Source: a virus. From it: DNA of 47,487 nt. Shown one piece after another: positions 40,959-47,412 of this stretch; positions within the stretch are counted from its first letter, which is position 1; each line of letters opens with the position of its first letter. The DNA lies in IMG/VR virus record IMGVR_UViG_3300028592_000023, positions 1 to 47,487 of that record; one strand, written 5' to 3'. The notes below the pieces were generated by a model. It ran no database searches. It worked only from the letters and a program-made list of their open reading frames with translations, and was not told the origin of the DNA. Both the position numbers and the translations under genes were made by a program.

Positions 40959-41665
40959 CACCGGAGGGCGTCGTCGACGTCCAGTACCTGCGGGTAGTAG
41001 AGCTGCATCAGTGCCGGGCAGTAGGGCTTGCCCTTGATGCCACGCCCGTGCGGGTTCGCCGGGCAGAACTTGCAGTGGTCGCTCGGTCCGAACGTCACGT
41101 CTCCTGCGAGGATCTGCTTCTCGTGATCGACGGACTGCTGACGGAACGTGTCGAGGTCGTCGGCCGTGAGGAAGACGGACTCGATGTTGTCGACGAAGGG
41201 CTGCACGATGTGAACCGTGACGCCCTTCGCCTTCGGTGCGAGCGGAGCGAACGACAGCGCGTAGTACTTGAGCTGCTCGTTGTCGTCGACCTCGACCTTG
41301 ATCTTGCCGAACTTGTAGTCGACGACCTCGATCTGATCCTGCACGTACAGCACGACGTCGGCCTTGGTCTTCGGCGTGGTGGACAGCCACCACCCTTCGC
41401 CTTCGGCTTCGAGCAGCTGCTTGAACCGACGGGTCATGCGCAGACGAGCGACGTACTCCATCGCTCGCGCCAGCCCGAGCATCTCGGCCGGCGTGTACGC
41501 ACCAGCCAGCTCGAGGAGGTTGTGCATGGCGGTGCCCCTGGAGCTGGCCGCCGTGTCCTCCTCGACGGGCAGCGTGAAGCCGGGGATCGCCACCTCCAGG
41601 TTGGCGCTGGCGTGGCAGGCCATGTGCTTCGCTGCGTTGCTCGCGCTCAGCCGTTCGATCGGCAT
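40958..41665 (-). CDS. Cas4/RecB-type PD-(D/E)XK nuclease with iron-sulfur cysteines
   Basis: The 235-residue protein shows RecB-family nuclease motifs: H48 in GTAMHNL, D103 in KADVV, DYK with D116 and K118, and the QLKYYA helix (131-136). Four cysteines, C17 near the N-terminus and C198, C201, C216 at the C-terminus, are arranged as in Cas4/AddB nucleases that hold a [4Fe-4S] cluster. It resembles DUF2800 phage proteins. It would resect DNA ends during recombination. Start ATG 41665 follows TAGGAGAA. No CRISPR array or other Cas gene is present. Confidence 0.82.
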   Translation of the reverse strand: MPIERLSASNAAKHMACHASANLEVAIPGFTLPVEEDTAASSRGTAMHNLLELAGAYTPAEMLGLARAMEYVARLRMTRRFKQLLEAEGEGWWLSTTPKTKADVVLYVQDQIEVVDYKFGKIKVEVDDNEQLKYYALSFAPLAPKAKGVTVHIVQPFVDNIESVFLTADDLDTFRQQSVDHEKQILAGDVTFGPSDHCKFCPANPHGRGIKGKPYCPALMQLYYPQVLDVDDALR

Positions 41666-41675
41666 GCTGGTTCTC

Positions 41676-42098
41676 CTAGTTCTTGAAGAGCCCGGTGTTC
41701 TCGGACACCTCGTCGATGGCGTGGTAGATGGGCAGCGTGCTCATGGTCAGGTAGTCGGGCAGCGGACCCCAGTCCCACTCGCCCTCGCTGTCCCGGATCT
41801 CGCCGACGATGAACGCGTCGCCGACGATCGGCTGCCCGTGCACGTGCATGCCGTACAGGATCGACGCGCGCGGGTTGAACGGCAGGCCCTTGCCCAACCC
41901 CTCCTCGTCGACGAGCATGACGACGCGCTGCGTGGAGTGCGCCGAGGTGAGCGGTGCCAGCCCGCGGGCACGCACCTGCTCGATGAGGCCGCCGTCGAAC
42001 AGCGCCTCGTTCAGCTGCGGGTAGCGCAGCGACTCGACCTCGATGGTCTCGATGCGGGCCCGGCGGTCGGCCGGGATCTTGATGATCTTCGTGCTCAC
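41676..42098 (-). CDS. DUF3846-type protein
   Basis: The 140-residue product has the pattern SILYGMHVHGQPIVGDAFIVG in its second half and fits the DUF3846 family of small phage proteins of unknown function. GTG 42098 is chosen because AAGGAG lies at proper distance; reading further upstream would run into the tRNA-like element, which is unlikely to be coding. It sits ten bases before the nuclease gene. Confidence 0.7.
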   Translation of the reverse strand: MSTKIIKIPADRRARIETIEVESLRYPQLNEALFDGGLIEQVRARGLAPLTSAHSTQRVVMLVDEEGLGKGLPFNPRASILYGMHVHGQPIVGDAFIVGEIRDSEGEWDWGPLPDYLTMSTLPIYHAIDEVSENTGLFKN

Positions 42099-42127
42099 GA
42101 TCTTCTCCTTCGTCTCGTGTGGATCGC

Positions 42128-42188
42128 GGACAGCAGAGGAGTCGAACCTCTCGGTGGGGGGACACCGCCCAAGCGCCGGGTGCTGCCC
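42128..42188 (-). ncRNA. 61-nt tRNA-like cloverleaf (degenerate tRNA or mimic)
   Basis: On the leftward strand GGGCAGC (42188-42182) pairs with GCTGTCC (42134-42128) as a 7-bp acceptor stem with one G-U pair. A perfect 5-bp T-arm, AGAGG-TTCGACT-CCTCT (42151-42135), has the canonical 7-nt TTCGACT loop. Between them lie a 3-bp D-arm-like hairpin (CCC/GGG, 7-nt loop) and a 5-bp anticodon-like hairpin (CGGTG/CACCG) with a 6-nt TCCCCC loop, and there is no variable loop. Canonical tRNAs are about 72 nt or longer, so the D-arm is reduced. No CCA is encoded. It could be a decayed tRNA, a processing signal or a tRNA mimic. Confidence 0.5.
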
Positions 42189-42211
42189 TGCCATGCACGA
42201 CTGACTCAGCT

Positions 42212-42245
42212 GGTGCGACGGTTACTTAGGGTTCGCCGTCGCACC
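42212..42245 (-). terminator. Hairpin after the SSB gene
   Basis: GGTGCGACGG (42212-42221) pairs perfectly with CCGTCGCACC (42236-42245), 10 bp with a 14-nt loop, just after the SSB stop. It stands between SSB and the tRNA-like element and could define the 3' end of the SSB mRNA or a processing site. Confidence 0.65.
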
Positions 42246-42258
42246 CGATGAGTTCTCC

Positions 42259-42957
42259 TCAGTCGTCCATGAAGATGTCGTCCTCGTCGAGGAACGTGCC
42301 GCCGGCCAGCCGGTCGCGGTCCTCGATGAAGACGATCTGGTTGGAGTACGCGCTGATCCCGTAGTTGCCCGGGTTCATGAAGAAGCCGGACAGGTTCAGC
42401 GTGGTGTACGCCCACGCGCCGGGGTACAGCTCGTGCACCGTCTCGCCGATGGGACGCAGCGTCGGGAACGACAGGATGCCGGAGTCCGGCACCTTGAGCT
42501 CGTCCTCGGTGTTGACGCGCGCGAGCTGCTCGATGTCGCGGCCGGCGCTGCCCGTGATCTTGAGGGTCGCCACGGCCCAGGGTGCGACGCCCTTGGTCTT
42601 GACGTAGACCTTCTTGAGCGGGAGGTGCGGCGGCGTGGTCTCCCAGCCGTCGGCCTCGCCCTCGGCCAGCGCCTTGAGGATCTTGTCCGCGAACTTCTTC
42701 TCGAACGAGTCCTTCTTCTCGCCCGCCGCGTGGCGCTTGAGGGCCTCCGGGATGTAGACGTCCCGGATGTGGGCGATCACCTTGTCCTGCTGGATCTTGT
42801 CGAGCAGGAACTGCACGGTCGGCGCGACCTTGTCGGGCGTCTTCTTGTACTCCGCCTTCGAGCGGTCGTTCGCGGCGAGCGCCTCGGGCATGGTGAACTG
42901 CGAGTAGGTGATGGCGCCTCGCACGTTCACGTTCTTGAACTTGGTGTCGGTCGACAC
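42259..42957 (-). CDS. Single-stranded DNA-binding protein (DUF2815-like)
   Basis: The 232-residue product has a beta-rich core (NVNVRGAITYSQF at the start; VPDSGILSFPTLRPIGETVHELYPGAWAYTTLNLSGF) and a very acidic end (DEDDIFMDD). This is the architecture of T7-gp2.5/DUF2815-like ssDNA-binding proteins, whose acidic tail recruits replication partners. Flanking strong hairpins suggest separate, high expression. GTG 42957 follows AAGGAGAC. The identification is by pattern, not by a catalytic motif. Confidence 0.72.
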   Translation of the reverse strand: MSTDTKFKNVNVRGAITYSQFTMPEALAANDRSKAEYKKTPDKVAPTVQFLLDKIQQDKVIAHIRDVYIPEALKRHAAGEKKDSFEKKFADKILKALAEGEADGWETTPPHLPLKKVYVKTKGVAPWAVATLKITGSAGRDIEQLARVNTEDELKVPDSGILSFPTLRPIGETVHELYPGAWAYTTLNLSGFFMNPGNYGISAYSNQIVFIEDRDRLAGGTFLDEDDIFMDD

Positions 42958-42980
42958 GTCGTCTCCTTCTTGTCGTACGG

Positions 42981-43002
42981 CCGCCGAAATTTTTTCCGGC
43001 GG
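42981..43002 (-). promoter_or_regulatory. Hairpin with A/T-only loop upstream of SSB
   Basis: CCGCCG (42981-42986) pairs with CGGCGG (42997-43002) around a loop that reads GAAAAAATTT on the leftward strand, in an otherwise very G+C-rich genome. It lies about 24 bases before the SSB start and just downstream of a long terminator. A promoter, operator or hairpin recognised by the phage polymerase is possible. Confidence 0.4.
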
Positions 43003-43008
43003 AGGGAA

Positions 43009-43045
43009 CCGTGGCCCCGACCCTACTCACGGGTCGGGGCCACGG
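43009..43045 (-). terminator. Strong 15-bp hairpin terminator after the VWA gene
   Basis: CCGTGGCCCCGACCC (43009-43023) pairs perfectly with 43031-43045 around a 7-nt loop, starting five bases after the VWA stop codon. It is the longest perfect stem in the window and isolates the MoxR/VWA genes from SSB. Confidence 0.78.
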
Positions 43046-43049
43046 TGGA

Positions 43050-44036
43050 TCACCAGTCGGTGTCGGACTCGTTGCGGCCGAGCACGTCCCGGCTGTGCGC
43101 GACGAGGAGCGGACGCACCTCGTCGGCGAGGGAGCCGATCACCTCGGCGAGGTAGGTGCCCCGGTTGACCAGCGAGATGTCGAGCACCTGCTGGACCCGG
43201 CCGTGGCACCGGCTCTGGAAGTACGGCGCGACGCCGCAGTACGAGTCGTAGTCGGCGATCGTGATGACCGTCGACCACGAGTCGATCTCGAACAGCGAAG
43301 CCAGCGTCTCGTACCGGGTGCCGCTGAACTCGGCCACCGACAGGACGTCGGCCACCGTGAAGGTGCCCGGCTCCCAGTAGAACGTGTGGTCCGACACGAC
43401 GGCGAGCGCGGCGTTGGCCTTGTACGTCAGGCCGACCACCTCGTTGACGATCTTCTCGACGGTCTGCTTGGACACCGACGCCGAGACGTCGAAGATCACC
43501 AGGTTCTTCGCCTGCTTCGGGTGCTTGATCTGCGCCTCGTAGGTGCCGATCACGTTGGCCCGCTTGCGGTTCAGCTTGGCGAGGGTGCCGAAGACCATCG
43601 CACCCTGCTTCACCTGGATCATCTCCAGCGCGCCGTCGAGCTTAGCGATCAGCGCCTTGATGCTGGCGGCGACCTCGACCTCGAGCTGCTCGAAGAGCTC
43701 CGGCAGGAACTCCGCGGTCTTGGGGTCGTCGAACGAGCCCGGCTGGATGCCCGCGGCCTGCAGCTCGGCGTCCGGCACGACGTCGATGATGTAGTCCTGC
43801 AGCGCGGACGAGTGGCTGTCGCCCTCACCGAGCAGGGTCTGGATCACCGTCGTCTTGAACAGCGTCTGCAGCAGGTTCGAGAGCTGGCGGTAGTCCAGCT
43901 CGTACGCCTTGCCGAAGAACAGAGCGGTGCTCGTGTCCGGCACCAGCTGCTTGAGCACGTCGAGCCGGACCTTGAGCCCGGGCTTGAGCTCGAAGGTCTC
44001 CAGGCTCTCGCGTGCCTGGTCATGGGACAAGGTCAT
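43050..44036 (-). CDS. VWA (von Willebrand A) domain protein, partner of MoxR ATPase
   Basis: The 328-residue protein has a helical N-terminal half (1-170) and a C-terminal VWA domain. The metal-ion-dependent adhesion site is visible: DVSAS (183-187) in NLVIFDVSASVS, a Thr in FSGTRYET (T240), and Asp residues in IADYDS (262-264). It binds partner proteins, as in CoxE/ViaA-type proteins paired with MoxR ATPases. ATG 44036 is the first plausible start; upstream in-frame residues are Ser/Arg-rich and overlap the ATPase gene. It overlaps that gene by 17 bases, so they are co-translated. Confidence 0.8.
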   Translation of the reverse strand: MTLSHDQARESLETFELKPGLKVRLDVLKQLVPDTSTALFFGKAYELDYRQLSNLLQTLFKTTVIQTLLGEGDSHSSALQDYIIDVVPDAELQAAGIQPGSFDDPKTAEFLPELFEQLEVEVAASIKALIAKLDGALEMIQVKQGAMVFGTLAKLNRKRANVIGTYEAQIKHPKQAKNLVIFDVSASVSKQTVEKIVNEVVGLTYKANAALAVVSDHTFYWEPGTFTVADVLSVAEFSGTRYETLASLFEIDSWSTVITIADYDSYCGVAPYFQSRCHGRVQQVLDISLVNRGTYLAEVIGSLADEVRPLLVAHSRDVLGRNESDTDW

Positions 44037-45396
44037 CAGGCTCCTCCTCCTGATCGAGCTCACGCAGCACCTCGTCCATCTCGACGAGCTGGAGGTTGAG
44101 GTCCAGGTTCTGGGACTGGATGGGCGTGAGCTTGGGGTTCCCCTGCAGCTTGCGTGCACGGGTGACGTAAGCCGGGTCGGCGTTGGCGCCGGTCGGCAGG
44201 ATGACGAACTGGTACTGGCTGGACTTCATCGCCTCACGGTTGTTGCTCTCGATGAGCTGCTTCATCGTGAGGGACTGGATCTCGCGCAGGTGCACCTGAC
44301 CGATCAGGTTGCGAGGGCTGTGTCCCTTGAGCTGCGCTCGGGTGATGTTGGCCTGGCCGTTGAACTGGTCGAGCAGTCGGTACATCGGCACGATCTCCGT
44401 GTCGATCAGCTCTTCCATCGAGTAGTGCGTGACCATCGAGGGGTGCATACCGCACGCCTCGACGATGACCTTGGCGATGCGCGTGCGCTCGCCTCGATCG
44501 GTACGAGGGTCGTCGACGAACAGGTTGAGCAGCCGGTCCTCGAGCGCGTCGTCGTAGGTGGCGATGCTGTTCGAGGCGCCGATGAAGAAGGCGTTCGGCA
44601 GGTCGTAGCCCATGACGTGACGAGAGGTCAGGATGTCGAGCAGTCCGTTGTAGACCTCGGGGAACCCGCGCAGGAACTCGTCGAACAGGACGACGTCGCC
44701 CTCCTCGATTCTGCTCCAGATCGTGTTGAGCAGGAGCTTGAGCCCCTCGTTGTTCTTCGTCGGCATCTGCAGACCCTCGATCTCCAAGGGCGACAGACGG
44801 CTGACGTTGATGACGTGCAGGTTGCGCTTGACGGCACGAGCCAGCTCGGCACAGGCGCGCGACTTGCCGCTGCCTGCCGGACCGACGACGTGGATCATGG
44901 GCGAACGAACGTCGCCGGTGATGGATGCGTGGTAGAGACGCATGAGGTTGGCGAGCAAGTCAGGCTCCTTCTTCCTGAGTGCTGCTGCTGATGGTGTGGC
45001 AGGGTCGGCCCAGCTCCAGCTCTTCATCTGCACGTAATATTGCAAGCGCTCGTTCGAGTGCCGTCGGTGCTGTCCGAGACCGTCAAGTCCGGTAGCCCGA
45101 GCTCGTCGAATCAGTTCGCCGATGTCGAGCATGTCCATGTAGATGAGCTGGTGACAGGTCGTCGGATCTTGCATGTCGAAGAACTGCTGGATCTCGTCGT
45201 TCTGCTGTTGCGACATGTACTGGTTGAGCTGGCTGTGCAGACTGACGCGCTGCCCTGTGGTGTTGGTGATCTGTGACGGCTGTCCTGGCGCACTGATCGT
45301 GTAGTGCGAGATCGGAGCAGGAGCCGAGGTGATCCCCGGCTCCTGCCCCTGCAGTGCACGCAGAACGACGGCGTCGATCGTGTCGTCGTCTGCCAC
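44020..45396 (-). CDS. MoxR-type AAA+ ATPase
   Basis: The 458-residue protein has Walker A GPAGSGKS (172-179), Walker B VVLFDE (235-240), sensor 1 FIGASN (271-276) and an arginine in EDRLLNLFV (about 286-294). The layout is that of MoxR/CbbQ-like remodelling ATPases, which work with a VWA protein to activate or unfold protein complexes. The N-terminal 140 residues are Gln-rich and variable. The gene precedes the VWA gene with overlap, the same pairing as RavA-ViaA and CbbQ-CbbO. Codons TTG CAA TAT near residue 119 are unusual here. Confidence 0.85.
   Translation of the reverse strand: MADDDTIDAVVLRALQGQEPGITSAPAPISHYTISAPGQPSQITNTTGQRVSLHSQLNQYMSQQQNDEIQQFFDMQDPTTCHQLIYMDMLDIGELIRRARATGLDGLGQHRRHSNERLQYYVQMKSWSWADPATPSAAALRKKEPDLLANLMRLYHASITGDVRSPMIHVVGPAGSGKSRACAELARAVKRNLHVINVSRLSPLEIEGLQMPTKNNEGLKLLLNTIWSRIEEGDVVLFDEFLRGFPEVYNGLLDILTSRHVMGYDLPNAFFIGASNSIATYDDALEDRLLNLFVDDPRTDRGERTRIAKVIVEACGMHPSMVTHYSMEELIDTEIVPMYRLLDQFNGQANITRAQLKGHSPRNLIGQVHLREIQSLTMKQLIESNNREAMKSSQYQFVILPTGANADPAYVTRARKLQGNPKLTPIQSQNLDLNLQLVEMDEVLRELDQEEEPDDLVP
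45033..45046. promoter_or_regulatory. A/T-rich island in the MoxR gene
   Basis: CGTAATATTGCAAG is an A/T-rich patch in G+C-rich coding DNA and produces consecutive rare codons (TTG CAA TAT) in the ATPase gene. With the islands at 34418 and 42987 it is one of three A/T patches noticed in the leftward block. A functional role is uncertain. Confidence 0.25.
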
Positions 45397-45399
45397 CGG

Positions 45400-45894
45400 T
45401 CAGACCTGGTGGTGGCCGACCTCGCCCTGGTCGGACGAGCTGTCGTCGCCGGCGAAGGCGGTGACCGTCACCGTCGGCGTGACGTACGGCACCGGCTCGG
45501 CCGTGATGACGAGCTGGTCCTTGACCCAGACCAGCCGGTTCTGCTGGCCCGACTCGATCGCCCGCAGGATCGCCGAGTCACGGCTGATGCGGGTGATGAC
45601 CTTGCGCTCGGCGGCGACCGGCTCGACGTCGTCGCCCTCGGTCACGTAGAACAGCGGGTCGAGCTCCGGCTTGGCGTTGCCCGCCGACTCCAGCTTCTCG
45701 AACGCCGCCGTGAGCGGGGCGAGGAACGCCTCGATGTCGGCGTCGACCTCCGCGACGATGGCCTTCTTCTGGTTGTGCTGCTTCCAGCTGTCCCACTCGG
45801 TGGAGTCCAGGATCTCCTGGCCCTCCACGCCGCGCGGGTCCCGGCCCTCGACGAGGACCTGGCTGCCGGCGAGCTTGGTGACGCTGAGCGTCAT
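45400..45894 (-). CDS. Unknown protein, 164 residues
   Basis: I do not recognise the family. The N-terminal part reads TLSVTKLAGSQVLVEGRDPRG, the middle is helical (VAEVDADIEAFLAPLTAAFEKLESA), and the C-terminus is strand-rich and then acidic (GDDSSSDQGE). It stops three bases before the MoxR gene, so it may be a substrate adaptor or third member of that unit. ATG 45894 follows AAGGAGAAA. Confidence 0.7.
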   Translation of the reverse strand: MTLSVTKLAGSQVLVEGRDPRGVEGQEILDSTEWDSWKQHNQKKAIVAEVDADIEAFLAPLTAAFEKLESAGNAKPELDPLFYVTEGDDVEPVAAERKVITRISRDSAILRAIESGQQNRLVWVKDQLVITAEPVPYVTPTVTVTAFAGDDSSSDQGEVGHHQV

Positions 45895-45927
45895 GATGTT
45901 TCTCCTTCGATCGTTGGGGTACTGCCA

Positions 45928-45945
45928 CCTGTCCCGTCGGACAGG
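45928..45945 (-). terminator. Small hairpin upstream of the 164-residue gene
   Basis: CCTGTCC (45928-45934) pairs with GGACAGG (45939-45945) around a 4-nt loop in the gap after the zinc-binding small gene. There is no T-run; it is an attenuator candidate. Confidence 0.45.
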
Positions 45946-45958
45946 AGATGTGGTGGGA

Positions 45959-46183
45959 CTACGGCTGGTGCCAGACCGAGCCGAGCTTGCCCGAGGGCAG
46001 CGGGTCGATCAGTCCCTTCTGCTTGGCGTCCCGGATCAGCTGACCCAGGGTGCCGACCGGACGCGGCGGCCTGCGGGCGGAGAGCTGGACGGCGATGTTG
46101 CAGTCGTCACAGTACGCCGACCCACTGACAGCCGGTCCGTGGTGCGCACCGTTGGCGCAGAGCGTGCCGGTGGCCGTGCTCAT
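45959..46183 (-). CDS. Small zinc-binding protein, 74 residues
   Basis: The product has C9, a HH pair and CDDC (C25, C28), a C-x-H-x-C-x2-C pattern likely to bind zinc, followed by Arg/Pro-rich sequence and IRDAKQKGLIDPL. ATG 46183 shares a base with the upstream stop (TGATG); GTG 46186 one codon earlier is an alternative. The function is unknown. It follows the nucleotidyltransferase-like gene directly. Confidence 0.6.
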   Translation of the reverse strand: MSTATGTLCANGAHHGPAVSGSAYCDDCNIAVQLSARRPPRPVGTLGQLIRDAKQKGLIDPLPSGKLGSVWHQP

Positions 46184-47004
46184 CACGGCTCGATGAGCAG
46201 GTCGTAGAGCTCGTCGATGATGTCCATCTTGGGCAGCAGGTCCGCTGCCTCCTTGAGCTCGGTCCAGTTGCGGTCCTCGATGAGGAAGGCCACGTGCTGG
46301 TAGATCGCACCGGTCTTGATGTGCTCCGGCTTGGTGCGGTTGAGGTAGTACTTCGACGCGTTGAAGTACCCCTCGACGATGTCGGGCAGGACGGCGGCGC
46401 CGTCGTACCCGTACTCGCCGAAGTACCGCTGCACCCGGCCGAACATGCGCATGCCCTGGTGCTCACGGAAGTGACCCTGCTGGATCTGCTCGCGCCGCCA
46501 CGGCAGCAGCGGCAGAGGGCCGTCGATGTCCAGGCCCGGGAACTGGTACGACCGCGCGTCGCGGAACGTACCCGTCTCGGTCTCCCACCCCAGGGACAGC
46601 AGCCCGAAGTCGAAGGTCTCGATGACCTGCGACAGTGAAGACGTGGGGTGTCGACCCTGCGTCTTGTAGATGACGTTGACCTCGATGCCCTCCGGGTTCG
46701 TCAGCCGCATCGAGTTGGTGTGCCAGTTCTTCGTGCCGTAGTGCAGCACTCGGAACCAGAGCATCTCCATGCGGTCGCAGAACTCGTAGCCGCGGTCGAT
46801 CAGGAACTGGATGCTGCGCACCCACTCGTTCTCCGAACCGACGAAGAGGTCCACGTCGTGCCACGACTTCTCGAAGCCGTGCACTCCGCGAACCTCCTTG
46901 TCAGCCGCGGAGGCTGCGCTGCCAGTGAGGTAGCAGCGCAGCCCCCGTGTCTGATCGACCACGAGGTTGACCGCATCGAGTGCGGTGTACCCCGTGGTGT
47001 TCAC
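46183..47004 (-). CDS. Nucleotidyltransferase-like protein
   Basis: The 273-residue protein has a polymerase-beta nucleotidyltransferase-like core near the N-terminus: LTGSAASAADK (about 26-36) and HDVDLFVG (49-56, D50 and D52), with a third acidic position possibly E108 in GIEVNVIY. Trp/Tyr-rich helical sequence follows. Such enzymes transfer NMP to RNA, protein or small molecules; the substrate is unknown. It could modify a host target early or act on the tRNA-like RNA, but neither is shown. The GTG start at 47004 lies one base after the previous stop. Confidence 0.6.
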   Translation of the reverse strand: MNTTGYTALDAVNLVVDQTRGLRCYLTGSAASAADKEVRGVHGFEKSWHDVDLFVGSENEWVRSIQFLIDRGYEFCDRMEMLWFRVLHYGTKNWHTNSMRLTNPEGIEVNVIYKTQGRHPTSSLSQVIETFDFGLLSLGWETETGTFRDARSYQFPGLDIDGPLPLLPWRREQIQQGHFREHQGMRMFGRVQRYFGEYGYDGAAVLPDIVEGYFNASKYYLNRTKPEHIKTGAIYQHVAFLIEDRNWTELKEAADLLPKMDIIDELYDLLIEP

Positions 47005-47005
47005 G

Positions 47006-47350
47006 TCAGCCCTCCGAGGAGTCCTCGGCGACCGTCTCGTCCGCGACCTCGGTCACGGGCGGGACGTTGATGTCGCCGTTCTCGTCCGCGGTCCAGCCGG
47101 CCGCCGTGCGCAGCGCGCTGCGCTTGCGGAGCAGCTCGAGCAGCTTGGCCTCGGCCTTGACGAACGCGGTCTCGACGGCGTCGAGCTCGGCCTTCGCCTT
47201 CTCCGCGGCCTTCGCGTCCTTCTCGGCCTGCTTCGCCTGGAGCTCGGCGATGCGCTGCTCCAGGGTCCGCGCGGGCTTGCGCTCCTTGACCGGCTTGGCC
47301 GCCGTCTCGGTCGCGCTCTTGGGCGTGGTGCCCTTCTTCTCTGCCACCAT
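47006..47350 (-). CDS. Coiled-coil Lys/Ala/Glu-rich protein, first leftward gene in window
   Basis: The 114-residue product has a Lys/Ala-rich N-terminus, a heptad-like helix (LEQRIAELQAKQAEKDAKAAEKAKAELDAVETAFVKAEAKLLELLRKR) and an acidic tail (VADETVAEDSSEG). ATG 47350 follows AAGGAGTC. It resembles small helical phage proteins with no known function. It starts the leftward run visible here; more genes could lie upstream beyond 47487. Confidence 0.65.
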   Translation of the reverse strand: MVAEKKGTTPKSATETAAKPVKERKPARTLEQRIAELQAKQAEKDAKAAEKAKAELDAVETAFVKAEAKLLELLRKRSALRTAAGWTADENGDINVPPVTEVADETVAEDSSEG

Positions 47351-47363
47351 CGGGTGACTCCTT

Positions 47364-47412
47364 CCATCCGGTACCGATGGGTGTTCCACCCCGCCGGAGG
47401 TACCGGCCGGCG
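47364..47412. promoter_or_regulatory. Palindromic repeats upstream of the leftward block
   Basis: CCATC-CGGTACCG-ATGG (47364-47380) is a near-perfect palindrome. CGCCGG-AGGTACCGG-CCGGCG (47392-47412) is a second inverted repeat holding another GGTACC. Both lie just upstream of the first leftward ribosome binding site and could be operators or hairpins. The rest of 47351-47487 shows no gene. Confidence 0.35.

Noticed and set aside
42128-42188. Canonical tRNA or tmRNA at the tRNA-like element
   Set aside because: At 61 nt it lacks a normal D-arm, a 7-nt anticodon loop and a variable loop. No tag-peptide region or long 5' partner was found for a tmRNA.
42099-42194. N-terminal extension of the DUF3846-type protein
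   Set aside because: It would cover the tRNA-like element and part of its flanks; GTG 42098 has a proper AAGGAG site.
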